Below the pieces are notes generated by a model. It ran no database searches, was not told where the DNA came from, and saw nothing but the letters and a program-made list of their open reading frames with translations. A stretch of 64,000 nt of DNA, taken from positions 161,010,875-161,074,874 of the forward strand of contig CP136062.1 in NCBI GenBank assembly GCA_032622095.1. The letters run 5' to 3'. A program made the position numbers and the translations under genes. This stretch comes from Siphonodentalium dalli. Its lineage: Eukaryota; Mollusca; Scaphopoda; Gadilida; Siphonodentaliidae. Shown here piece by piece: positions 55,017-64,000 of the stretch; positions within the stretch are counted from its first letter, which is position 1; each line of letters opens with the position of its first letter.

Positions 55017-57182
55017 GACAAGCCGACATGTGTCTTTCCGAGGAAGGCAGTAAAAATTGGGCATATAAACATTAATGGTTGGACTTTGAAAAGTAAAACA
55101 TTGAAAACAAAATTAATAAATGCAGTAAATTGTGATATATTATGTATTTCTGAATCTCACTTGAAACAAGGAGAAAATATTGATTTATTGAATTATTTAT
55201 GGATTGGAAATAACAGATCAAGTACACATGTATTAGCCCCTAAGGCTTCTGGTGGTGTGGGAATGCTAATTAGAGAAGAATTATTACAATATTTTGATGT
55301 TTCCATATTAGACAGAGAAATTGATGGCATTTTATCAGTAAAGTTTAAATCAATTAGTTTAAATGAAGAATTCATATTATGTACATGTTATCTTCCCCCA
55401 GAAAGGTCTGTGTGGGGCAGAAATCCAGATAGATTTTTCTCACATATTTTGACAAGCGCTTATTTACATTGTGATACCCCAATGATTGTATGTGGTGATA
55501 TGAATGCACGCATAGGTAAATTGTCAGATGTAAATATGGAACTCGACTGTGTACCCCAAATTCATAATATTGATAACACAGTAAACCAGCATGGAAAATC
55601 GTTTCTTGAATTTTTAAATGAAACTAAGTTATGCTGTTTAAATGGTCGTTTGAATAATGAAAACAATAATTATACCTCGATTAGTACCAAGGGTTCAGCT
55701 GTTGTCGATTATATTTGTGTGCCACATGACGTATTTGATCGCTTCAATAATTTCTGGGTCAAAACACAATCGGATTTAATTACCGATAATTCGTTAGAAA
55801 GTATGCTAGGTGAAGGGTGTAAACCACCGGACCATAGTTTTGTTTTGGTGGAGTATATTGTAAATACAGTCCATGTACATGGCAGCACACCAACTGATCA
55901 CAAATATACACCAACTAAACTTAATAAACCATTACCAGCTGATTTTTTAGCCTCATCTGAAACTTTATTAAATTTGATACATGAAATCGAGTCTGCAATA
56001 GAATCCCAAATAACTGTAGACAATATTTATGATAAATTTACAAAACACATTTTTGAAAATATGTCAGACCAATTACCAAGTTTCAAAAATGGAAGGCGTT
56101 CACATAAAAAATTTAAATTTCACAAACCATATTGGAATGATGACCTTACTAAATTATGGCAAACAATGAGTAACTTGGAAAATGCATTCCTAAAATATAA
56201 AACTAAGTCAAGAGACAAAAATTTAGCTTTTCTAAAATTTAAAGAGGCTAGGCAAATTTTTAATCGTAAATTACGCACTTATGAAAGACAATATAAACGT
56301 AATTTTGCACTCGATATGGAACTAAACTGTAATAATCCTAAATCTTTCTGGGACACGATTAAGAAACTTGGACCCAAAAAAGAAAATGGTATCCCAAATG
56401 AAGTAATTGGACCTGATGGTTCTGTCATAACAGATACAAAATTAATTACAGAAAACTGGAGGTGTGCTTTTAAAACTTTATACAATCCGGAATTTGGAAA
56501 TGAACTTTTTGATAATAATTTCAGAGAAAATATCATAAAAGAAAAGGTATTTACAGAAAATAAATTTTTAGACCCATTATATGTACACAATAATGTTCTA
56601 AATCGGACTATTCAAATAGAAGAAATTGATCGTGCAATAAATAAAGTAAAGACTGGAAAGGCGTTTGGCATAGATAAAATACCTGGTGAAACCCTAAAAT
56701 GTGAATCTGTTAAACCTGTATTGCTTAGTTTATTTAATTTCATTTTTGATACTGGCATTATACCATCTGTTTGGAGACAATCTATAATATGTCCCATACC
56801 AAAAGATAAATCACTAGACCAGAGAATTCCGCTTAATTATCGTGGCATCTCATTACTACCAACAAGCAGCAAATTATATAATAGTGTTTTAAATAATAGA
56901 CTTGTTGAACATCTAGACCATAATAATATACTAGTTGATGAACAAAATGGTTTCAGATCAAAGCGGTCATGCATTGATAATATTTTCATACTAACAAGCA
57001 TAATGAAAGGAAAAAAAGATATATTTACTACGTTCATAGATTTCAAAAAAGCTTTCGATTGTATCGACAGAGACATGTTACTCTTCAAACTTCTTAAATG
57101 TGGGATAGACGGAAACATGTACCAATCAATTCGAAGTATGTATAGCAGTACACATGCACGTATCAGAATAAATGGAGATGTG

Positions 57183-57185
57183 TAG
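57183..57185 (+). other. In-frame TAG within the RT domain
   Basis: Lies between RIRINGDV and EPFDCQFGVKQGD, both normal RT sequence in the same phase. A point mutation is the simplest explanation. Confidence 0.9.
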
Positions 57186-57842
57186 GAGCCTTTTGATTGT
57201 CAATTTGGTGTAAAACAAGGAGATAATTTATCATCTACACTCTTTAATGTATTTGTAAATGATCTGGCATCTGAAATAAAAACCATGAATGTTGGTGTAA
57301 AATTAAATGACATTAATGTACCCATTTTAATGTATGCTGATGACATAGTGTTACTATCTGAAAATGAAAACAATATGCAAAATATGCTCGAAGTAGTTCA
57401 CAAATGGTGTAGAAAGTGGAGAATGGTGATAAACACAAATAAAACAAAAACAATGCATCTTAGAAATGTCAGAACCAAACGAACAAGTTTTCCTTTTAAA
57501 CTTGGCACGCAACAACTGAATATCGTAGAAGAATATAAATTCTTGGGTATTATTATTCATGAACATAAACAATTTGACACAACAGCTGAGGTCTTGGCCA
57601 AATCTGCAAGCAGAGCTTTAGGTGCTATAATTTCAAAAATTCACCCATATAAAGATATAGGTTTCAAAACATTTAAAAAATTATATATAACATGTGTATC
57701 TCCAATTTTAGATTATGCATCAGGCGTATGGGGTTCAAAGAATTTTTCATGTCTAGATAGTGTACAGAATAAGGCTTTTAGATATTTTTTGGGAGTCCAT
57801 CGCTATTGTCCATTATTAGCAGTAAATGGTGATATTGGTATA

Positions 57843-57845
57843 TAA
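57843..57845 (+). other. In-frame TAA after the RT domain
   Basis: Lies between AVNGDIGI and SCKIRRVLNHIRLWN in the same phase; the frame resumes to the zinc-like motif. Confidence 0.9.
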
Positions 57846-58701
57846 TCTTGTAAGATTCGTCGAGTCCTGAACCATATCCGTCTATGGAACCATATAATAG
57901 AATTACCAGATGACAGACTAATTAAAAAAGTGTTTAACTGGGACCTAGCTCATGTTTCAAATGGTTGGTGTTCCTTTATGAATGATACTCTATCTAACTT
58001 ACAATTGTCAACAGTATTTCAAAATTTAGAAACATGTAATATAGACGATTTTGAAACGAAGCTTAAAAATGATGAATCAGATAAATGGAAAAACAGCTTA
58101 AATTTTGTTCCTAAATTAAGAACATATAAACTTTTCAAAAGGAATTATGAAACTGAATCATATGTATTGATGAATATGGACCGTGCTCATAGATCTATAT
58201 TTGCTCAGTTTCGATGTGGAATTCTTCCTTTGAGAGTGGAAACTGGTCGTTTTAGAAATGAAAAGCTAAATCTCAGAAAATGCACATTATGTGCCTCACA
58301 TGAAGTCGAAGATGAAATGCACTTCCTATTAAAATGCCCTTTCTATAACGAAAAGCGAGAACTTTTACTCGACTCTCTCCCTTTAAATGTAACCATGATG
58401 ATAGAACAAAACCAGTTAGAATCAGCTTTTATTGAAATAATCAACAAACACACACGTCAGTGTGCTAATTTTATCCAAGATGCCTATCTGAAAAGAAAGC
58501 AGTATATATATAAATAAACATCATAGCATATAATAGCGTAAATTGACAGGCGTCTTGCTATACAATGCAAAAATTAATTAACTCTTATTTTCAGGGTGAC
58601 ATATAGGCCCAATAGGGCCGGGTGCGCGATGTAAACTAATGTCTAAAAATTGTTTGTAATTTAACATGCACATGTCACGTAAATAAAAGATATTACTACT
58701 A

Positions 58702-58927
58702 TATTCTGCAAATTAGGGGATATAGAAACTTCCCAGAAGGAAAAAAGTTACTAAAATTAATGTTAATTTGAGACTATAGATACTAACCAGAAGATGAGGA
58801 CTAAGCAGAATGAGGTCACCAGAGGGTGAATTTGGTGATGTTAGCTTACTGTGTGGGATAGCGCCACTAAATTAACCCTCTGGGGACCTCATTCTGCAAA
58901 TGACAGACACACTATTTTCAGGCTTGA
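58702..58927. mobile_element. Family D MITE, copy 16, right part
   Basis: TATTCTGCAAATTAGGGGAT to the terminus CACACTATTTTCAGGCTTG. With 53885-54094 it makes one subtype I element interrupted by the LINE. Confidence 0.88.
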
Positions 58928-58976
58928 CTATTGAATATGTGATGAATGAATAATAATATTACACCGAACTAACCCA

Positions 58977-59243
58977 TTAACACTTTCATGACTGGAGCTT
59001 CCTGAAATATTGTGAAAACCCTGTGCCAATGCATTCTCTTATATATGCGAGTCTCCCATAGGGATCCTCACATATATAAGAGAATGCATTGGCCTAACAA
59101 TATTTACTTTGATCTTGTAATTAAGCCAGTGCAATCTCTTAGATATGCGAGGCTCCCTATGGGAGACTCGCATATATATGAGAATGCACTGGAACAGGCT
59201 CTTTAATGCTGCACCAGTACAGCTCCCATCATGACAGTGTTAA
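58977..59243. mobile_element. Family C TTAA MITE, copy 8 (inverted)
   Basis: TTAA at 58977-58980 and 59240-59243. Starts with the GCTTCCTGAAATATTGTGAA arm, then two complete core palindromes, and ends GCACCAGTACAGCTCCCATC. Confidence 0.9.
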
Positions 59244-60331
59244 CTAACTGAACTGATTCTAGGAGACTATTTCTATATCGATATCTGGTAAATTTATTGT
59301 AATATCCCCCTATTTCAGGAAATATCCAAGTTTAAAGCTCGTAATTACGCGTCTAATAAGACAACCAATAAAATGATACCCAAGTTTGATTTCCATGACA
59401 AGAATAGACTTGGATGTTACGCCAGTCACTTACGCAAATCCACGTCTCCGATACGAAGATTAACGACCGACCAATGGCTTCGGATATTACTTCCAATTCC
59501 AATAAACGTATCAAATATCATACAAATTATCAAGATTCTGATGGGAATTCTGATTCCTGCTGAAGAATGAAATATATATCTGATGCGAAATTTGATTGTA
59601 AATCCGATATTTTGAATTAAAATTTGCTTTCCATTATATATACGGTGTCGCATTGCTCGCGGATAAAGTAAGATAGATAGGACGATATTAGGGGAGAAAA
59701 TGTCATTGTTATTGGATTTTGGAGATGTAATCGGGGGTGAACTAATATCATAGTGTGTGAGACTCGTCGATATCAATGATATTCCGATAACCAATTTAGA
59801 ATTAAAGTACCATTGAGCATCCATTCTTTTCTTATTGTTGTATAATCAAAATTTCTCATTTACTCTGGTGAAAGTGACATTCAATGTTCAAGGTTAAAGG
59901 CCCATTTAATTTTCTGATCATCGATTATTTCTTTTGTAGTCCCTTGATATAAAGTTTCATTAACAATCTATGCCATAAAATATGATTCAAATACTATAAT
60001 TCATCACCATTTGTAACGTCTGTGTCTCAGAAGATGTGCATAGAGTAATAGAATATAGCTGAATGCAACATAATTCAAACTAAGACATAGAGTTATATGT
60101 GTATTTCCCGGCTAAAACTACAGGCGAAGCTCGAATATAGGTTCTGTCTAATTATTTTCACATGAGTTACAGCCATTTTTCGACTTAGAATTTGACCGCA
60201 TATTGGCATTGAAATTAGGGGTATATCAGATATTCTTCAAATGTAAGCCCAAAGTATTATTTTATTTTGCGGTAGTATAATTCGAAATAGCTAAAGGGCG
60301 TATTTTGCCACACCCTAGCGATGCTCTTGTT
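59244..60331. other. Unassigned, then a repeat J-like right end
   Basis: No gene is called; frames at 59373-59570 and 59426-59824 lie on opposite strands of the same AT-rich sequence. From about 60100 the text (GAGTTACAGCCATTTTTCGA, CTTAGAATTTGACCG) resembles repeat J and ends GCGATGCTCTTGTT at 60331 against family D sequence. Confidence 0.45.
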
Positions 60332-60376
60332 ATATCCCCTAATTTGCAAAAGATAAAATGCATAATCGAGGTTAAC
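60332..60376. mobile_element. Family D fragment
   Basis: ATATCCCCTAATTTGCAAAA to ATAATCGAGG, the same internal D point at which the insertion at 23431 ends. Confidence 0.7.
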
Positions 60377-60449
60377 CTCCTTCTCTAGAGATGTCAACAA
60401 CACCAGCTGAAGTTGAGTTCAAGTCACTGTGACGATCATGATTATGTAG

Positions 60450-60606
60450 AGAATAATCACTTGATTGAACTAGTGATGAGAAATAATTCATGAGAGGCAG
60501 GGACATTGTACACACACGAGAGCGCATTGCGTTCAAGTGTTTTAAAAAATAGTCCCTGCCTTGAATGAATTATTTAAAGTCACCAGTTTAATCAAGTGAT
60601 TATTCT
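60450..60606. mobile_element. 157-bp palindromic MITE
   Basis: Arms of about 56 bp: AGAATAATCACTTGATTGAA...AGGCAGGGAC and GTCCCTGCCTTGAATGAATT...GTGATTATTCT, with a 45-bp spacer. No target duplication is obvious. Confidence 0.82.
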
Positions 60607-60840
60607 GTTTATTGTATTCCACTATAAACATCTGATTTACCAGAAATCCGAATAACACCACCATTAAACCCATGATGTATACATTTCAATAGCGCGTATG
60701 TATATATAATGCTCCAGTTAGTGACATAATTAACTTGTGAAGTTATCATTTATAATCACTCGAGAAATCAAGGTAAATCACACATATTGTAACAAAACGC
60801 TGTAACCACTGGGTGACCAATTCTACACAACACACTCAAG

Positions 60841-61192
60841 TGAACTTAGATTTACAATCGCTTCATGGAACACTTAAGGTGGTCTGAACTTAGATTAACA
60901 ATCACTTCACGGAAGAGTTAACATTGTCTGATAAGTTAGTCAGACAGACCAATTTAATTATGTAAAAATCTTGTCAAATTTCTCTCCTCGAGAGCCCAGC
61001 CCATGTTATCATGAAAATTCCCCAAACAACTTGACGTGATTTCGCTCCACACAGTACTTATTATATACTTATCGTGGTTTGATAAATTAGTCAGACGGAC
61101 TCATCTATTTATGTAAAACACTCATCAAATTTCTCTCTTCGAGAGCCCAGCCCAGTTCTCAGGAAATTCCCAAAACAACTCAATGTGATTTG
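60841..61192 (+). repeat. Direct duplications, ~45 bp and ~147 bp apart
   Basis: GAACTTAGATTWACAATC occurs at about 60843 and 60888. A longer unit containing TAGTCAGACRGAC, ATCAAATTTCTCTCTTCGAG and GAGCCCAGCCCA occurs at about 60934 and 61081. Confidence 0.8.
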
Positions 61193-61488
61193 TTAGTGTC
61201 TACAATGACCACGTACGTCATTAAACGTGACTATTTTTATACCCTTGCCCGGCCAGCAGCTGATTCGTTGGTCGTTTCTTGAGCCGTTTGTCTCATGTCA
61301 TGGATCTATAATATTATTATATTATTATTATATAATTTTTATATCTATATACATGCTTTATACTTTTATCGCATGTTTTAAACATTGGTATAATGTAAGA
61401 ATATTCTGCCGTTCTACTGTAAAAATATTAGTTGACCGCGGCGTAGATAGCCGAAGTATCTCTGTTTGGGTTGGCAGTCGAGTATTTG

Positions 61489-61619
61489 CAGTAATTCTCT
61501 AATTAATCGACCCCTTAACCACAGCAGAATTATGGGTAACTTTTCAGGATTTAGTCGGAAATATCGCTTGTTGCCATTCATCGGGAAGCTCTCTGATGAA
61601 TGGCAACAAGCCATATTTC
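61489..61619. mobile_element. Family E MITE, copy 13, right-truncated
   Basis: Starts CAGTAATTCTCTAATTAATC; the centre is GAAGCTCTCTGATGAATGG; it stops after AAGCCATATTTCT. Flanked by TG rather than TA on the left. Confidence 0.83.
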
Positions 61620-61706
61620 TTTTATCACTAACTCGTTCACTGTTGCAAAAGGTGTAGTTTTCATAGGTTTTGTAAATCTGTTTATTCTTGCAGCCCTATC
61701 TCATCC

Positions 61707-61967
61707 TTAACCCTTTCATGACGGAGCTGCACTGGTGCATCATTAAAGATCCTGTGCCAGTGCATTCTCTTATATATGCGAGTCTCCCATAGGAGCCTCG
61801 CATATATAAGAGACTGCAATGGCTTTATACAAGGTCAAGGTAAATATAGCTAGGTTAATGTATTCTCTTATGTATGCGAGGCTCCCTATATACATACATA
61901 TATAAGAGAATGCATTGGCGCAGGGTTTTCTAAAAATTTCAGAAAACTCCCATCACGAAAGGGTTAC
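61707..61967. mobile_element. Family C TTAA MITE, copy 9
   Basis: TTAA at 61707-61710; right TTAC at 61964-61967. Two core palindromes, spacer ACAAGGTCAAGGTAAATATA, and the right arm CAGGGTTTTCTAAAAATTTC. Confidence 0.88.
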
Positions 61968-62059
61968 TATATGCATAATTTAAATACACCAAATCTAGAA
62001 GAATATACAACATTTCCATTGCTGTCCATGGGTAATCTATTACATATTTTGGAACTTCT

Positions 62060-62480
62060 GTCTGTCTGTGTGTTATAGACTCAAAAACTGCTCGACCGAT
62101 CCGACTCAAATTTGGTATGTAGGCCTACTTTGATCCTGGGAACAATATGGGCAGGTCCAATTTCACGTGCAACCGTGTCCTTGACTGTGACCATATACGC
62201 TTATATAGTCATGTTTCTGGACCTTGACTGATCTGACTCAAATTTGGTTTGTAGGCCTACTTTGATCCTGGGACCAATATGGGCAGGTCTTATTTCATGT
62301 GCGACCGAGTCGTTGACCCTTGACCTCGCTCATATACGCTCTTATAGGTATGTTTCTGGACCTTGACATATCCAACTCAATGTAGGCCTACTTTGATCCC
62401 AGGAACAATATGGTCGGGTCTAATTTCACGTGCAACCATGTCCTTGACCTCGCTCATATATGCTCATATAGGCATGTTTC
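62060..62480 (+). repeat. ~130-bp tandem repeat, three copies
   Basis: GTAGGCCTACTTTGATCC recurs at about 62118, 62252 and 62381, with CAATATGGGCAGGTC, TTTCACGTGCAACC and GGCATGTTTCTGGACC in each unit. A CTGTCTGTCTGT tract precedes it. Confidence 0.88.
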
Positions 62481-62547
62481 TGGACCGATTGGACAATAGT
62501 TCTGCCCAAATTGAGGCAATCTCAAAGAAATCCCTAATTAGCCTGGA

Positions 62548-62798
62548 CAGTTTCTATATCCCCTAATTTACAGAAGATAAAATGCACAATCGCGGTGACT
62601 AATGGGTAAACATCACCAACTTCATCTGGGGAACTTCAATATAATCCTATTTCTCCCATAGCTGTTGTGGCCTAAGCAGAATGAGGTTCCCAGAGGGTGA
62701 ATTTGGTGATGCTAGCCAGCTGTACGGGATATTATCACTAAATTCACCCTCTGGGGACCTCATTCTGCAAATGTCAGACACACTATTTCCAGGGGGTG
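62548..62798. mobile_element. Family D MITE, subtype I, copy 17 (right half)
   Basis: Starts GTTTCTATATCCCCTAATTT and runs to the right inverted block and TCAGACACACTATTTCCAGG; the left half is absent. Confidence 0.82.
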
Positions 62799-63056
62799 CC
62801 TGCATCAATATTTAAATATAAAATTTCTAGTGGATTATCCCATACAATTATAATTATTCTGATAGACTAGTGGCCACGATGTAAAACAAGCTCATACACA
62901 TATGAACATCTCCGCAGGTGAATCAATGGGAATCAATCAAGTAACTACCCATCATTATCAAACTTGTATATCCCAGTTTCAACAGGTTTGCTATCTTAGT
63001 ATGAGCAGACAAAAGATAGACTGAGGAACACGGCAAATAGCACAAATAGGTGAACA
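62799..63056. other. No gene seen
   Basis: GCATCAATATTTAAATA at about 62800 recurs at 63223, bracketing this area; otherwise unassigned. Confidence 0.35.
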
Positions 63057-63140
63057 AACATCGATGTTTAACTATCAGTGAACCAGACCGTTACAACAGA
63101 CATCGATGTTTAACTATCAGTGAACCAGACCGTTACAACA
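63057..63140 (+). repeat. Exact 42-bp tandem duplication
   Basis: ACATCGATGTTTAACTATCA...GACCGTTACAACAG occurs twice in a row without differences, so the duplication is recent. Confidence 0.93.
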
Positions 63141-63440
63141 GACGGGTTGTGTGTGTACTGCACCGACTGATAGGGAACAAAATTACAAATGCTTCGGAAC
63201 AGAGGCATCCGAGGGGGACGTGCATCAATATTTAGATAGGACTCGTGGAATTAATAAACTCTGAGAGTGATATTGTCTCGTCCAACGATATCAATATCAT
63301 TCGTGCTGAAAAAACAAAAGCTGTCTGCCAGGAACGCGTGTTGATGGAGTTCCATCTGTCAGTAAACATCCTTTGAATCTTTCCACTGTCCTTGTTTCAT
63401 TTCATTTAAAGATGGATTATCTCTTTATATCATCTTTTTA
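63141..63440. other. No gene seen
   Basis: Unassigned sequence. Confidence 0.35.
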
Positions 63441-63543
63441 GAGCTTTCCGATGAATGGCAACAAGCCATATTTCCGACTAAATCCTGAAAAGTTACCCAT
63501 AATTCTGCTGTGGTTAGGGAGTCGATTAATTAGGGCATTACTG
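63441..63543. mobile_element. Family E half-element, copy 14 (right half)
   Basis: Begins GAGCTTTCCGATGAATGGCA at the centre and ends AGGGCATTACTG, followed by TA. Confidence 0.87.
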
Positions 63544-63814
63544 TAAATGAGCACCGATTCGGCTACATTGTTTTATTTGGAAACCTACACATAAAACAAA
63601 ATTTTATGATGGCGATAAACCCACTTCGAACGCCTTGGCTCCCTTTAAATCTTGGTGACCCAGTTTTTACAGCCACACAAAATTCAGAATGGGATATTAC
63701 CCTGAGCAACAATTTTCTTATGATTATTATCAGAGTGTCCCTAAATAAGTCAATAGACTCTGGAGAATGATTATTTACAGGTTTCATGTGAGACCATCCA
63801 TTAGTCCTCTGGCT

Positions 63815-63895
63815 CCAAGTCTGAGTTTAATGTGCCTGTCATTTGGGACCTCATTTGCTATGGGAAACATAGACTCAGATTGAAGTTCCCAAATT
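63815..63895. mobile_element. Family D fragment, subtype II, copy 18
   Basis: CCAAGTCTGAGTTTAATGTG, then a jump to TTGGGACCTCATTTGCTATG and CAGATTGAAGTTCCCAAATT; internally deleted and right-truncated. Confidence 0.75.
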
Positions 63896-64000
63896 GATTT
63901 CATAAGATTATTTTGTCTGGACAAAGGAAAAATGTTTGTGGTTTCTCTATACTGAATCTATGCTAAAACCCCTACCTTAACAGACATGACTCATTCGAGC

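Larger units (their letters stand above)
55017..58517 (+). pseudogene. LINE ORF2: AP-endonuclease and reverse transcriptase, two nonsense codons
   Basis: A single phase runs from the codon after the ORF1 stop to TAA at 58515-58517, about 1,166 codons. The endonuclease begins KIGHININGW just downstream of the ORF1 stop and shows ISESHL, CGDMNARIG, VVDYI and PPDHSFV, the usual catalytic positions. Reverse transcriptase runs from about 56630: GKAFGIDKIP, NYRGISLLP, FIDFKKAFDCID (57033 on), GVKQGDNLS, and YADD at 57333-57344. A C-terminal CX2CX9HX4C zinc-knuckle-like motif starts at 58281. Nonsense codons TAG 57183-57185 and TAA 57843-57845 interrupt it, with no frameshift. No in-frame ATG precedes the endonuclease, so its start is unexplained. 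Likely inactive now, but recently intact. Confidence 0.92.
54095..58701 (+). mobile_element. Near-full-length APE-type non-LTR retrotransposon
   Basis: A 4.6-kb element inserted in a family D MITE. Layout: about 112 bp leader, ORF1 (54207-55016), one amber codon, endonuclease plus reverse transcriptase frame (55017-58517), and about 184 bp 3' region ending AAATAAAAGATATTACTACT without a long poly(A). Family D reads CACCTCG, then about 13 bases, then TATTCTGCAAATTAGGGG; those 13 bases are missing here, so integration deleted rather than duplicated target. The AP-like endonuclease places it in the Jockey/CR1/L2-like assemblage; clade not resolvable by eye. Confidence 0.92.

Noticed and set aside
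57285-57845. Separate gene downstream of the LINE polymerase
   Set aside because: Same reading phase and continuous RT homology across the stop codons; it is part of the same ORF2.

Overview
The window looks like a gene-poor, repeat-dense stretch of an animal nuclear genome. It is AT-rich. I see no rRNA gene, no intact tRNA gene and no convincing host protein-coding exon. The only protein-coding material I recognise is one non-LTR (LINE) retrotransposon at 54095-58701. Some repeats, such as the AGCTCACCTGAG-headed block with CGTCCGTC tracts at 21131-23431, resemble repeats I associate with molluscs, particularly bivalves. A marine mollusc is therefore my best guess, from recollection rather than a search.

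Most of the window is a mosaic of small non-autonomous DNA transposons, which I name by letter. A, B and C are flanked by TTAA and begin CCCTTT (piggyBac-like); all three carry the same internal palindrome, with half-site TGCCARTGCATTCTCTTATA. D has AGAATGAGGTCCCCAGAGGG subterminal inverted repeats and 8-bp target duplications (hAT-like). E begins CAGTAATGCCCTAAATAATC, is nearly a perfect palindrome of about 190-210 bp, and sits at TA (Tc1/mariner-like). Single elements include one with a 9-bp duplication at 277-675, a 785-bp TA element at 28201-28989, a 1.5-kb TTAA element at 30511-31996, and a 1.1-kb element with 9-bp flanking repeats at 42227-43330.

Tandem arrays fill much of the rest: a 20-bp minisatellite of about 2 kb with an internally inverted block (11669-13655), a 171-bp repeat (15129-15840), a 19-bp minisatellite with higher-order structure (26400-27465), a roughly 300-350-bp repeat (33046-34080), a 39-bp minisatellite (37146-37512), and a satellite of about 157 bp with a 945-bp higher-order period (43950-46905).

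Nested insertions give a relative history. D copies are hosts for B (23541), E (25534), the 2.3-kb AGCTCACCTGAG block (21131) and the LINE (54095). C hosts E (40363). An A element at 13926-14392 has its empty site preserved in a neighbouring duplicate at 11621. Nothing suggests genes cooperating in a pathway; the biology here is transposition, palindrome instability and tandem-array evolution. All boundaries were read by eye from sequence comparison within the window; no alignment or database search was run.
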